Source: Naasia sp. SYSU D00057 (GTDB lineage Bacteria; Actinomycetota; Actinomycetes; Actinomycetales; Microbacteriaceae). Taken from it: a DNA stretch of 64,000 nucleotides. The first letter of the stretch is position 1; every line of letters begins with the position of its first letter. A program made the position numbers and the translations under genes. The stretch covers positions 387,083 through 451,082 of the forward strand of contig NZ_JAFMSZ010000003.1 of NCBI RefSeq assembly GCF_017916505.1. The letters run 5' to 3'. Below, in pieces: positions 41,625 to 50,100 of the stretch. The notes below the pieces were generated by a model. That model searched no databases, was not told the origin of the DNA, and saw only the letters and a list, made by a program, of their open reading frames with translations.

Positions 41625-41945
41625 GACCGGAAGCCCTTCGATGCGGTCCTCGGGAGGATCTGCGAGCGGAACTGCTCGAGCTGTGGCTTCATCGTCATCC
41701 CTTCCAGAGACGGCTGCGGCTCCGGCTGCTTCCGGTGTGGCATCGTTGCCACACAGGGCGACTATAAGTGCCGACCCTGCAGGTCGCAACAGCGACGGCA
41801 CCCGGAGTGCCGTCAGGCCGATGATAGAGCCGCGAGCGCATGGGCGACCCCACGACTCGGAAACGATCGCCTCGCGGCGGGCCCGGAAGCACGCCGCCGC
41901 CCCGATGCGCACGGCACCGGAGCGGCGGGGAGCGGCGGAGGGGCG

Positions 41946-42974
41946 TCAGGCAGGAACGACGCTCGATGCGCTGCGGACCGGAGCTAGCGACCGGTTCTCC
42001 GCCGACTCGTAGGCGGCGAGGATGATGCCCAGCACCTCGATGCCCTCCTTCTCGCTGTGGATCGGCTTCGCGCCGGTCCGCACGCACCCGGCGAAGTGGG
42101 CGATCTCGGCCGCGAACTCGTCGACCTCCGGGAACTCGAGGGTGGCCTGCTCGCCGGTGCGCAGCCGGTAGGAGAGGTTGCGGCCGTCGCTGAACAGCGC
42201 GCCCTTCTCGCCGACGACGGAGAATCGCTCGGTGTTGCTGGAGGGGTTGTACGCCCAGCTCGTCGTCAGCGTGCCGACCACGCCGTTGTCGAAGCGGACG
42301 AGCACCTGCGCCGAGTCCTCCCCCTCCATGAATTTGAGGCGGTGGGTGCTCAGCATCGCCGTCACCTCGACGGGCTCGCCGCCTGCCAGCTGCAGCATCA
42401 GATAGGTGGGGTGGTACCCCGTGTCGATCAGCTCGCCCCCGCCGCTCGTCTTCGCGGAGGCGCGCCAGCCCATCGTCTCGGGGTTGAAGTCGTTGAAGAA
42501 GCTGTCGGTGGTGCGCACCTCGTACACCTCGCCGAGGAGGCCCTCGCCGATGAGCTCCACCGCCTTCGCGACGGGCGGCGAGAACAGCTGGTTGTGCGCG
42601 CACATGAGCGTCACCCCCGCCTCCCGGACGGCCGCCTGCACCTCGGCCGCCTCCTCGTCCGTGAGGCACAGCGGCTTCTCGCAGAGGATGTGCTTCCCCG
42701 CGCGGGCGGCCGCGACGATCGCGTCGCGGTGCAGATGGTGCGGCAGGCAGATGTCGACGGCGTCGAGCTCCGCCTCCCGCAGCATGTCCTGGTAGCTCGT
42801 GTACGTCGCGGCGCCGGTGAGCTGGGCGCGCCGCTCCGCGTGCTCCTGCACGGGATCCGCGACGGCGACGAGCTGGACGGTGTCGGGGTTCTCGAGGTAG
42901 CCCTTCACGTGAGCGCCGGCGATGCCGCCCGCCCCGATGAGCCCGACGCGGATCTTTCCGTTGGAGGTGGTCAT
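41946..42974 (-). CDS. Gfo/Idh/MocA-family oxidoreductase
   Basis: 342-residue NAD(P)-dependent sugar dehydrogenase. The N-terminal Rossmann motif is VGLIGAGGIAGAHVKGY, followed by CEKPLCLT (EKP motif) and a C-terminal alpha/beta domain with GGGELIDTGYHPTYLM, where the catalytic His lies. It is adjacent to another member and upstream of sugar permeases, implying oxidation or epimerisation of an imported sugar. The substrate is unknown. Confidence 0.85.
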   Translation of the reverse strand: MTTSNGKIRVGLIGAGGIAGAHVKGYLENPDTVQLVAVADPVQEHAERRAQLTGAATYTSYQDMLREAELDAVDICLPHHLHRDAIVAAARAGKHILCEKPLCLTDEEAAEVQAAVREAGVTLMCAHNQLFSPPVAKAVELIGEGLLGEVYEVRTTDSFFNDFNPETMGWRASAKTSGGGELIDTGYHPTYLMLQLAGGEPVEVTAMLSTHRLKFMEGEDSAQVLVRFDNGVVGTLTTSWAYNPSSNTERFSVVGEKGALFSDGRNLSYRLRTGEQATLEFPEVDEFAAEIAHFAGCVRTGAKPIHSEKEGIEVLGIILAAYESAENRSLAPVRSASSVVPA

Positions 42975-43000
42975 TGCTTCGGTTCCCTTGGTCTCGTGGG

Positions 43001-44011
43001 TCAGCGGGCCGCGGTCGGAACGCGGTAGTCGAGGGTGCGGCCGGATCTGGCTGCCGCGTTCGCCGCCTCGACGAGGCGGGTGAGCTCGATCGCCGCGGAC
43101 GTGTTCTCCTCGGTGCCGGCCCCGGTCCGGATGGCGGACAGCCACAGCTCGAGGGGCATCGGCGCGGCGGGCTCGGCCTGCGGCTCCACCCAGCGCTCGG
43201 GATCGAAGGCGTCGCCCTTGCCGAGGAGGCCGCGCCCGGCGAAGCCGAGGACGAGGGTGCCGCGCGTGCCGCGGACCTCGATGGTCGAGGCTCCCGGGGT
43301 GGTCACGTTGCTCGCCTCGATCACCGCGAGCGCGCCGCCGGGGTAGCGGAGCGTGACGACGGCGTTGTCCTCCAGCGCCTGCCCGGTCACCGACCCGTAC
43401 AGAGCGGACACCGACTCCGGCTCCGCCCCGAGGAAGCGCTGCGTGAGGTAGACCGCGTGGCAGCCGAGGTCGGTGAGGGCTCCGCCGATCGCGTCCGCCG
43501 GCTCGTAGAAGCGGGAGGGCAGCCAGCCGGCGACCGATCCGTCGTGCGCGAGGCGCACCCGCGTGTAGGTGATGTCGCCGAGGGCTCCGTCGGCGATCGC
43601 CCGTGTGATAGTCGCGGTCTCGCTCTCGGCGAGGCGCGGGAGGGAGACCACGAGCTTCACGTCGGCCGAGCGCGCGGCGTCCACGAGCTGCTCGCACTCG
43701 GCCGTGGTCGGAGCCAGGAGCTTCTCGGTGAAGACGTGCTTGCCCGCCGCGATGGCGCGGCCGATCACGTCGGTATGCGCCGCCGTCGAGGTGGTGACAA
43801 CGATCCCATCCAGATCAGGTCGGGAGAGCAGCTCGTCGAGGTCCTCGGTGAACGGGATGCCCAGCGCCTCGGCCTCGGGCCGTCCGCGCTCGGGCTCGTC
43901 GTCCCAGGCGGCGACGAGCTCCGCCCCCTCCGCTGCCGCCACCTGGGTGGCGTAGTCGGAGGCGTGGACGTGCCAGAACCCGACGAGGGCCAGCGACAGC
44001 GGTGTCGACAA
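43001..44011 (-). CDS. Gfo/Idh/MocA-family oxidoreductase (second copy type)
   Basis: 336 residues. The N-terminal motif is unusual: ALVGFWHVHASDY replaces the classic Gly-rich loop with FWHVHA, seen in one subgroup of this family. TEKLLAPT stands for the EKP motif. GGALTDLGCHAVYLTQ carries the catalytic-region His. The start is TTG 44011, supported by AGAGGAGATCCC immediately upstream. It is 26 bp from the next oxidoreductase; the two may act in sequence or as partners. Confidence 0.8.
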   Translation of the reverse strand: MSTPLSLALVGFWHVHASDYATQVAAAEGAELVAAWDDEPERGRPEAEALGIPFTEDLDELLSRPDLDGIVVTTSTAAHTDVIGRAIAAGKHVFTEKLLAPTTAECEQLVDAARSADVKLVVSLPRLAESETATITRAIADGALGDITYTRVRLAHDGSVAGWLPSRFYEPADAIGGALTDLGCHAVYLTQRFLGAEPESVSALYGSVTGQALEDNAVVTLRYPGGALAVIEASNVTTPGASTIEVRGTRGTLVLGFAGRGLLGKGDAFDPERWVEPQAEPAAPMPLELWLSAIRTGAGTEENTSAAIELTRLVEAANAAARSGRTLDYRVPTAAR

Positions 44012-44211
44012 GGGATCTCCTCTGTGGGAAGCGGCATGGGAACGATGCCAGAAGCGGACCGTGGAGGGATCGTAACTTCTGCTCCGGACCAGTCGCCACC
44101 CGCTGGACAGGCGAGTTCCGCTTCGATTTCCGCGGTCGGCATGAACCGGTCGCCGAAGCCGGCCCCGCCGCCGCGATCGGCCGCGTCGGCCGGTCGACGT
44201 AGGCTCCTCGG

Positions 44212-46059
44212 GTGAGCTTCGGACAGGCGGGACGACCGCGCCGGGGGGTCGCGTCGCGCGACGAGGAGGCTCAGCGTGCCGCGAACGCCGAGGCGCCGCG
44301 CATCGACCATCTGCTCCGGCGCATCCTGCAGCTCTTCGCTCCTCATCGCGCAGCGCTCACGCTGACGATCGCGCTCGTCCTCATCGACGCGGGCCTCACG
44401 GTGCTGCCGCCCCTGCTCACCCAGCAGGCCTTCGACCGCGGCCTCTTCCCCGAGGGCGGCCCCGACCTGCCCGTGCTCGGCACGCTGGTCGGCCTGATGA
44501 TCCTCGTCTGGGTGCTCTCCGCCGGCCTCGGGATCTGGCAGACCTACCTCACCTCGTCCGTCGGCAACAAGGTGATGGGCACCATGCGCGTCGACCTGTT
44601 CCGCCATCTGCAGGCGATGGAGCTCGGGTTCTTCACGCGCACCAAGACGGGAATCATCCAGTCGCGGCTCGCGAACGACGTCGGCGGTGTCGCGGGGGTG
44701 CTGAGCAACACCGTGTCGAGCGTCATCGGCAACGTCGTGACCGTGCTCGCGGCGTTCACGGCGATGCTGCTGCTCAGCTGGCAGCTGACGCTCATCGCCG
44801 TCGTCCTGCTGCCCGCGCTCGCGTTCGCGCAGCGGCGGGTCGGCCGCATCCGCGCTCGCATCGCGACGCAGACGCAGGAGTCGCTCTCCGAGATGACCGC
44901 GATCACGCAGGAGATCCTCAGCGTGTCGGGCATCCTGCTGGCGAAGAGCTTCGGGCGCGCCGAGGCGGAGAACGAACGGTACGCGGCGGAGAACCGCAAC
45001 CAGATCCGGCTTCAGGTGCGCCAGTCGATGAGCGGCCAGGGCTTCTTCGCGTTCGTGCAGATCTTCCTGTCCGTGGTGCCCGCGCTCGTCTACCTCGCCT
45101 CGGCGTTCCTCATCCAGGGCGGCGCCGACATCACGGCGGGCACCATCGTCGCCTTCACGACGGTCCAGGCCCGCCTGATGTGGCCGCTCCTCGGCCTCAT
45201 GCGAGTCGCGCTCGACCTGCAGACCTCGGGCGCGCTGTTCGCCCGCATCTTCGAGTACTTCGACCTCGTGCCCGCCATCCGCGACCGCCCCGGCGCCGTC
45301 GCCCTCGGCCCGTCCGACCGGCTCGGCGAGATCGAGTTCCGCTCGGTCGAGTTCCGCTATCCGGGCGCGCCCGCGACCGGTCGGCCGACCCTCGACGACG
45401 TCTCGTTCCGGATCGAGCCCGGTCAGTTCGCCGCGTTCGTCGGCCCCTCGGGCGCGGGCAAGACGACGATCTCCTATCTCATCCCGCGCCTCTATGACGT
45501 GACCGAGGGTGCCGTGCTCTTCGCGGGGCACGACGTACGCGACGTGCAGCAGGACTCGCTGCTGGAGCAGATCGGCATCGTCAGCCAGGAGACCTACCTC
45601 TTCCACGCGAGCATCGGCGACAACCTGCGGTACGCGCGTCCCGATGCGACGGACGAGGAGATACGCCGTGCTGCGGAGCTCGCCAACATCGCGGAGACCA
45701 TCGAGTCCTTCCCCGACGGCTACGACACGGTCGTGGGGGAGCGCGGCTACCGGCTCTCCGGCGGCGAGAAGCAGCGGGTCGCGATCGCCCGGGTGATCCT
45801 CAAGGACCCTGCCGTGCTCATCCTCGACGAGGCGACGAGCGCCCTGGACTCCGTGTCCGAGCGCGCGGTGCAGGCCGCGCTCGACACCGCGTCCCGCGGC
45901 CGCACCACGATCGCGATCGCGCACCGGCTCTCGACGGTCGCCGAGGCGGACGTCATCCACGTCGTCGAGCGCGGCCGGATCGTCGAGAGCGGAACCGCCG
46001 ACGAGCTGTTCCGCCGCGGCGGCCTCTACGCGCGCCTCGCCGCCCAGCAGACCGCCTGA
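44212..46059 (+). CDS. ABC exporter half-transporter (permease-ATPase fusion)
   Basis: 615 residues. The six-helix exporter domain lies at about residues 40-340. The ATPase domain has Walker A GPSGAGKTT, Q-loop QETYLFHAS, signature LSGGEKQR, Walker B LILDEATSALD and the switch His in AIAHRLST. It works as a homodimer or with a partner; drugs, lipids or peptides are possible substrates. A TAGGCT hexamer (44200-44205) ends 6 nt before the GTG with no Shine-Dalgarno, suggesting leaderless translation. Confidence 0.88.
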   Translation: MSFGQAGRPRRGVASRDEEAQRAANAEAPRIDHLLRRILQLFAPHRAALTLTIALVLIDAGLTVLPPLLTQQAFDRGLFPEGGPDLPVLGTLVGLMILVWVLSAGLGIWQTYLTSSVGNKVMGTMRVDLFRHLQAMELGFFTRTKTGIIQSRLANDVGGVAGVLSNTVSSVIGNVVTVLAAFTAMLLLSWQLTLIAVVLLPALAFAQRRVGRIRARIATQTQESLSEMTAITQEILSVSGILLAKSFGRAEAENERYAAENRNQIRLQVRQSMSGQGFFAFVQIFLSVVPALVYLASAFLIQGGADITAGTIVAFTTVQARLMWPLLGLMRVALDLQTSGALFARIFEYFDLVPAIRDRPGAVALGPSDRLGEIEFRSVEFRYPGAPATGRPTLDDVSFRIEPGQFAAFVGPSGAGKTTISYLIPRLYDVTEGAVLFAGHDVRDVQQDSLLEQIGIVSQETYLFHASIGDNLRYARPDATDEEIRRAAELANIAETIESFPDGYDTVVGERGYRLSGGEKQRVAIARVILKDPAVLILDEATSALDSVSERAVQAALDTASRGRTTIAIAHRLSTVAEADVIHVVERGRIVESGTADELFRRGGLYARLAAQQTA

Positions 46060-46090
46060 GCGGCCTTTCGCGGCGGCCGCGACCGGTGAC

Positions 46091-46211
46091 TAGACTCGCG
46101 GCGTGGGTATCTCGACGTGTCGCTGTCGCCGCCGCTAGGCGCCGACACCCCCGTCCCGCCCGTTCGCGTCCCGTTCCCCGGGAGCTCGGGCTCCCTATCG
46201 AAGGCAGAGTC
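46091..46211 (+). promoter_or_regulatory. Probable leaderless promoter and cysteine attenuator of cbs
   Basis: TAGACT (46091-46096) is a good -10 whose end is 6 nt before the GTG of a short ORF, so transcription should start on that codon. The -35 is weak (TTTCGC near 46066). Between the short ORF and cbs is a hairpin GGGAGC-TCGG-GCTCCC (46180-46195) just before the cbs ribosome-binding site AAGG. Ribosome stalling at Cys codons could change exposure of this site. Confidence 0.6.
46103..46138 (+). CDS. Short cysteine-containing leader peptide ORF
   Basis: GTG GGT ATC TCG ACG TGT CGC TGT CGC... TAG encodes MGISTCRCRRR, 11 residues with two Cys codons and an Arg run. It starts where transcription is expected to start and lies 73 nt before cbs. 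Leaderless Cys-rich short ORFs that act as cysteine-responsive attenuators are described in mycobacteria, so a similar role is inferred. It is too short for ordinary gene callers. Confidence 0.65.
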   Translation: MGISTCRCRRR

Positions 46212-47576
46212 ATGAAGTACGCCCGCACGATCCTCGACGTCATCGGGAACACCCCGCTCGTCCGCCTCAACCGGGTGACGGAGGGCATCGAGGCCACCGT
46301 CCTCGCGAAGATCGAGTACCTGAACCCCGGCGGCTCCGCGAAGGACCGCATCGCGGTGAAGATCATCGACGACGCGGAGCAGCGCGGGCTGCTGAAGCCC
46401 GGCGGCACGATCGTCGAGCCGACCTCCGGCAACACCGGCGTCGGCCTCGCCCTGGTCGCGCAGCAGCGCGGCTACCGCTGCGTCTTCGTCCTGCCCGACA
46501 AGGTCGGCGAGGACAAGCGCAGCGTGCTCCGCGCCTACGGCGCCGAGGTCGTCGTGACCCCGACCGCCGTCGCCCCGGAGGACCCGCGCTCCTACTACAG
46601 CGTCTCCGACCGGCTCGCCCGCGAGATCCCCGGCGCCTTCAAGCCCGACCAGTACTCGAACCCGAACGGGCCGGCCTCGCACTACGAGACGACCGGCCCC
46701 GAGATCTGGCGCGACACCGAGGGGAAGATCACCCACTTCGTGGCGGGCGTCGGCACCGGCGGCACGATCACGGGCGTCGGGCGCTACCTCAAGGAGGTGT
46801 CGGACGGCCGCGTGCAGATCGTCGGCGCCGACCCCGAGGGCTCCGTCTACTCCGGCGGCACCGGTCGCCCGTACCTCGTCGAGGGCGTCGGCGAGGACTT
46901 CTGGCCCTCCGCCTACGACCCGTCGGTCGTCGACCGGATCATCGCGTCCTCCGACGCCGAGTCGTTCGACCTCACGCTGCGCCTCGCCCGCGAGGAGGGT
47001 CTCCTCGTCGGCGGCTCGAGCGGCCTCGCCGTCTCGGTGGCGCTCAAGGCCGCGAAGGACCTGCCCGCCGACGCCGTCGTCGTCGTCCTCCTCCCCGACG
47101 GGGGCCGCGGCTACCTCGGCAAGATCTTCAACGACGAGTGGATGCGCTCCTACGGGTTCTCGGGCGCCGGCCAGGAGGCGACCGTCGCGGACGTCCTCGG
47201 CGCGAAGGCCGGCGCCGTGCCCGATCTCGTGCACGTCCTGCCCGGCGCCACGGTGCGCGACGCGATCGCGTCGATGGAGAAGTACGGGGTCTCCCAGCTG
47301 CTGGTCCTCGCGACCGAGCCGCCCGTCGTGATGGGCGAGGTGCTCGGCGCGCTGGACGAGCGGCAGCTCCTCGACTCCGTCTTCAGCGGCCGGACGCAGC
47401 TCGGCGATCCCGTCGGCACCGTCACGGGCGCGCCGCTCGGCCTGATCGGCGCGGGCGACAGCGTCTCCGCGGCCCGCACCGCGCTCGGCGCCGCCGACGC
47501 CGTGCTCGTCACCGAGCACGGCAAGCCCGTCGGGGTGCTCACGCGCTCGGACCTGCTCGCCTACCTGTCCGCCTGA
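46212..47576 (+). CDS. cbs: Cystathionine beta-synthase
   Basis: 454 residues. The PLP-dependent N-terminal domain has LNPGGSAKDRIAVKII (PLP Lys), EPTSGNTGVGLA and GTGGTITGVGRYLKE. Two C-terminal CBS domains follow (about 335-454). It condenses serine and homocysteine to cystathionine, the first step of reverse transsulfuration. ATG 46212 follows AAGGCAGAGTC. The cystathionine gamma-lyase gene is 14 bp downstream. Regulation by cysteine through the upstream short ORF is likely. Confidence 0.92.
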   Translation: MKYARTILDVIGNTPLVRLNRVTEGIEATVLAKIEYLNPGGSAKDRIAVKIIDDAEQRGLLKPGGTIVEPTSGNTGVGLALVAQQRGYRCVFVLPDKVGEDKRSVLRAYGAEVVVTPTAVAPEDPRSYYSVSDRLAREIPGAFKPDQYSNPNGPASHYETTGPEIWRDTEGKITHFVAGVGTGGTITGVGRYLKEVSDGRVQIVGADPEGSVYSGGTGRPYLVEGVGEDFWPSAYDPSVVDRIIASSDAESFDLTLRLAREEGLLVGGSSGLAVSVALKAAKDLPADAVVVVLLPDGGRGYLGKIFNDEWMRSYGFSGAGQEATVADVLGAKAGAVPDLVHVLPGATVRDAIASMEKYGVSQLLVLATEPPVVMGEVLGALDERQLLDSVFSGRTQLGDPVGTVTGAPLGLIGAGDSVSAARTALGAADAVLVTEHGKPVGVLTRSDLLAYLSA

Positions 47577-47590
47577 CCTCGAGGAGATCC

Positions 47591-48739
47591 ATGTCATCCG
47601 GCCTGAACACCCGCGCGATCCACGCGGGCCAGGAATTCGACCCGACGACGGGCGCGGTCGTCCCGCCCATCTACCAGACCTCGACGTTCGTGCAGGACGG
47701 AGTCGGCGGGCTGCGCGGCGGCTACGAGTACGGCCGCTCGGGCAACCCGACGCGGGACTCGCTGCAGACGCTCCTCGGCGCGCTCGAGGGCGGCAGCATC
47801 GGCACCGCCTTCGCCTCGGGCCTCGCCGCGGAGGACGCGCTCCTCCGCGCCGTGCTCCGTCCCGGCGACCACATCGTCCTCGGCAACGACGTCTACGGCG
47901 GCACCCACCGGCTCATCGCGCGCATCCTCGGCCCCTGGGGCGTCGAGGTGGACGCCGTGGAGATGAGCGACAAGGACGCGGTCCGCGCGGCCCTCCGTCC
48001 CGGCGTCACGAAGATCCTGTGGGTCGAGACGCCGAGCAACCCGCTGATGAAGATCACCGACATCGCGGCCCTCGCCGAGATCGGCAAGGAGGCCGGCGCC
48101 ATCGTCGTCGTGGACAACACGTTCGCGTCGCCCGCGCTGCAGCGTCCGCTCGAGCTCGGCGCCGACGTCGTCGTGCACTCGACCACGAAGTACCTCGGCG
48201 GCCACTCCGACGCGCTCGGCGGCGCCGTCATCACGAACGACGAGGAGATCGGCGAGAAGGTCCGGTTCCACCAGTTCGCCGCGGGCGCGATCCTCGCGCC
48301 GATGGAGGCATGGCTCACGGTGCGGGGCATCAAGACGCTCGGCGTCCGGATGGACCGCCACTCCTCGAACGCCGCCGCGGTGGCCGAGCACTTCGCCGAC
48401 CACCCGCGCATCGAGCGCGTCTACTACCCGGGCCTGCCGACGCACCCGGGGCACGAGCTCGCCGCCCGCCAGATGAGCGGCTTCGGCGGCATGCTGTCGC
48501 TCGCGCTCAAGGACGGCGAGCAGGCCGCGCGCACGTTCGTCGAGTCGACGAAGCTCTTCCAGCTCGCCGAGTCGCTCGGCGGGGTCGAGTCGCTCATCGG
48601 CTACCCGGCCGAGATGACCCACGCCTCGGTGCGGGGCACCCCGCTCGAGGTCGCCCCGGACATCGTCCGCCTGTCGGTGGGCATCGAGGACGTCGAGGAT
48701 CTGCTCGCCGACCTGGAGCAGGCGCTCCCGCGCTCCTGA
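47591..48739 (+). CDS. Cystathionine gamma-lyase/synthase
   Basis: 382-residue Cys/Met-metabolism PLP enzyme. It has YEYGRSGNPTRDSL, FASGLAAEDALL, VDNTFASPALQRPLELGAD and the PLP Lys in HSTTKYLGGHSD. Next to cbs it most likely cleaves cystathionine to cysteine; a gamma-synthase role (metB) cannot be ruled out by sequence alone. ATG 47591 follows GAGGAGATCC. Confidence 0.88.
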   Translation: MSSGLNTRAIHAGQEFDPTTGAVVPPIYQTSTFVQDGVGGLRGGYEYGRSGNPTRDSLQTLLGALEGGSIGTAFASGLAAEDALLRAVLRPGDHIVLGNDVYGGTHRLIARILGPWGVEVDAVEMSDKDAVRAALRPGVTKILWVETPSNPLMKITDIAALAEIGKEAGAIVVVDNTFASPALQRPLELGADVVVHSTTKYLGGHSDALGGAVITNDEEIGEKVRFHQFAAGAILAPMEAWLTVRGIKTLGVRMDRHSSNAAAVAEHFADHPRIERVYYPGLPTHPGHELAARQMSGFGGMLSLALKDGEQAARTFVESTKLFQLAESLGGVESLIGYPAEMTHASVRGTPLEVAPDIVRLSVGIEDVEDLLADLEQALPRS

Positions 48740-48746
48740 CCTCGGC

Positions 48747-48792
48747 TCCTCGCGGGGAACGCGCGCCCTTGGGTGTCGTTTCCCCGCGAGGA
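48747..48792 (+). terminator. Hairpin terminator after cystathionine gamma-lyase
   Basis: TCCTCGCGGGGAA (48747-48759) and its exact complement (48780-48792) with a 20-nt loop, directly after the stop codon and followed by CGTTTCCCC. Confidence 0.75.
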
Positions 48793-48825
48793 CGTTTCCC
48801 CCCGCGCCAAGCGGTGCGGGGCGGC

Positions 48826-48855
48826 GATGTGACGTGTCACATCGCGCGCCATACT
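48826..48855 (+). promoter_or_regulatory. Operator and -10 of the LacI-family gene
   Basis: GATGTGAC-GT-GTCACATC (48826-48843) is a perfect 8-bp inverted repeat. CATACT (48850-48855) ends 6 nt before the GTG start. A closely similar operator precedes araD (50051-50068), so the regulator probably represses itself and the ara operon. Confidence 0.7.
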
Positions 48856-48861
48856 GGTGCG

Positions 48862-49878
48862 GTGACCGCCGAGGGAACGGCCCAGCGGCCGGCCAGCATC
48901 CGGGACGTGGCCCGGCTGGCCGGAGTGTCGCACCAGACCGTGTCGCGCGTGCTCAATCAGCACCCGAGCATCCGCCCGGAGACGCGGGCGCGCGTCACCG
49001 ACGCCATGGAGACGCTCAAGTACCGGCCCAACCGGGCGGCCCGCGTGCTCGTCACGAGCCGCTCGCACACGCTCGGCATCCTCACGTCCAATCGGATGCA
49101 CTACGGCCCGTCGAGCAGCATCGTCGCCATCGAGGCGGCGGCCCGCGCCGCCGGCTACTCGGTGGTGACCACCAACCTGTCCTCGACCGACCCGGAGGCG
49201 ATCGACGCGGCGCTCGAGCATCTGCTCGATCAGGCCGTCGAGGGCCTCGTGGTCATCGCGCCGCAGACCCGCGTCGCGGCCGCGATCTCGTCGCTCGCGA
49301 TCGGCGTGCCCTATGTGACGCTGCAGTCGGAGGACGACGGGTCGCACGCGCTGTCCGTCGACCAGATCGCGGGCGCCCGGCTCGCCACCCGGCACCTGCT
49401 CGAGCTCGGCCACCGGCGGATCGCTCACCTCGCCGGCCCGCAGGACTGGAGCGAGGCGGAGGCCCGGCTGCGCGGCTTCGCCGCCGAGCTCGCCGCCTGG
49501 GACGTGCCGGCGGGGGAGCCGCTCCTCGGCGACTGGACCGCCGACGCCGGCTACCGGGCCGGCCGCGAGCTGCTCGATCGGGGCGGCGTCACCGCGGTCT
49601 TCTCCGCCAACGACCAGATGGCGCTCGGCGTCCTCTCCGCAGTGCGGGAGGCGGGCCGCGACTGCCCCTCCGACCTCAGCGTGGTCGGCTTCGACGACAT
49701 GCCGGAGGCCCGGCACTTCGCGCCGCCCCTCACTACGGTGCGCCAGGACTTCGAGGAGCTCGGCCGGCGGTGCGTCGCCCTCCTCCTCGGCCGGCTGGAC
49801 GGCGGCGCCCGGTCCGCCGCGCCCATCGCCCCCGAGCTGGTGCTGCGGTCCTCGACCGCCCCGCCTCGGGCCCGGTGA
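48862..49878 (+). CDS. LacI-family regulator, probable arabinose repressor
   Basis: 338 residues. The N-terminal HTH reads SIRDVARLAGVSHQTVSRVL, then NQHPSIRPETRARV and the hinge helix YRPNRAARVLVT. The periplasmic-binding-protein-like sensor domain follows, with VFSANDQMALGVLSAV and SVVGFDDMPEARHF. It is immediately upstream of araD-araB-araA on the same strand, and matching operators precede both. The GTG has no Shine-Dalgarno and is probably leaderless. Confidence 0.88.
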   Translation: MTAEGTAQRPASIRDVARLAGVSHQTVSRVLNQHPSIRPETRARVTDAMETLKYRPNRAARVLVTSRSHTLGILTSNRMHYGPSSSIVAIEAAARAAGYSVVTTNLSSTDPEAIDAALEHLLDQAVEGLVVIAPQTRVAAAISSLAIGVPYVTLQSEDDGSHALSVDQIAGARLATRHLLELGHRRIAHLAGPQDWSEAEARLRGFAAELAAWDVPAGEPLLGDWTADAGYRAGRELLDRGGVTAVFSANDQMALGVLSAVREAGRDCPSDLSVVGFDDMPEARHFAPPLTTVRQDFEELGRRCVALLLGRLDGGARSAAPIAPELVLRSSTAPPRAR

Positions 49879-49894
49879 GGCGGCCCCGCTCCTC

Positions 49895-49966
49895 GCCGAG
49901 TGCGCCTCGAAACACCGAAAGCACCCTGGGCACGGGGTGCACTCGGTGCTCCGGGGCGCGTTCGGC
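49895..49966. repeat. Nested palindrome, CCGAGTGCGCC family, copy 2
   Basis: The outer arms GCCGAGTGCGCC (49895-49906) and GGCGCGTTCGGC (49955-49966) enclose CACCGAAAGCACC (49913-49925) and GGTGCACTCGGTG (49936-49948). It follows the regulator stop and may terminate its transcript before the ara promoter. Confidence 0.7.
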
Positions 49967-50009
49967 GCACCAGGGCCGCACTCGACGGGGGGAACGCCCG
50001 CCCGTACGG

Positions 50010-50068
50010 TTGACACCCCGGAGCGTGCTCGCCCTACACTGGCGAGGGTCCATGTGACCGTTCACATC
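50010..50068 (+). promoter_or_regulatory. Promoter and operator of the ara operon
   Basis: TTGACA (50010-50015), a 19-nt spacer and TACACT (50035-50040). The operator CATGTGAC-CG-TTCACATC (50051-50068) lies just downstream of the expected start point, a position suited to repression. It matches the operator at 48826 in all but a few bases. Confidence 0.75.
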
Positions 50069-50100
50069 GAATCGACACCCGAACGAAGAGGTTCCAGAGC

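Noticed and set aside
46139-46211. SAM or other known riboswitch before cbs
   Set aside because: The gap is short and I could not see the conserved core of a SAM riboswitch; the Cys-codon short ORF explains the control better.
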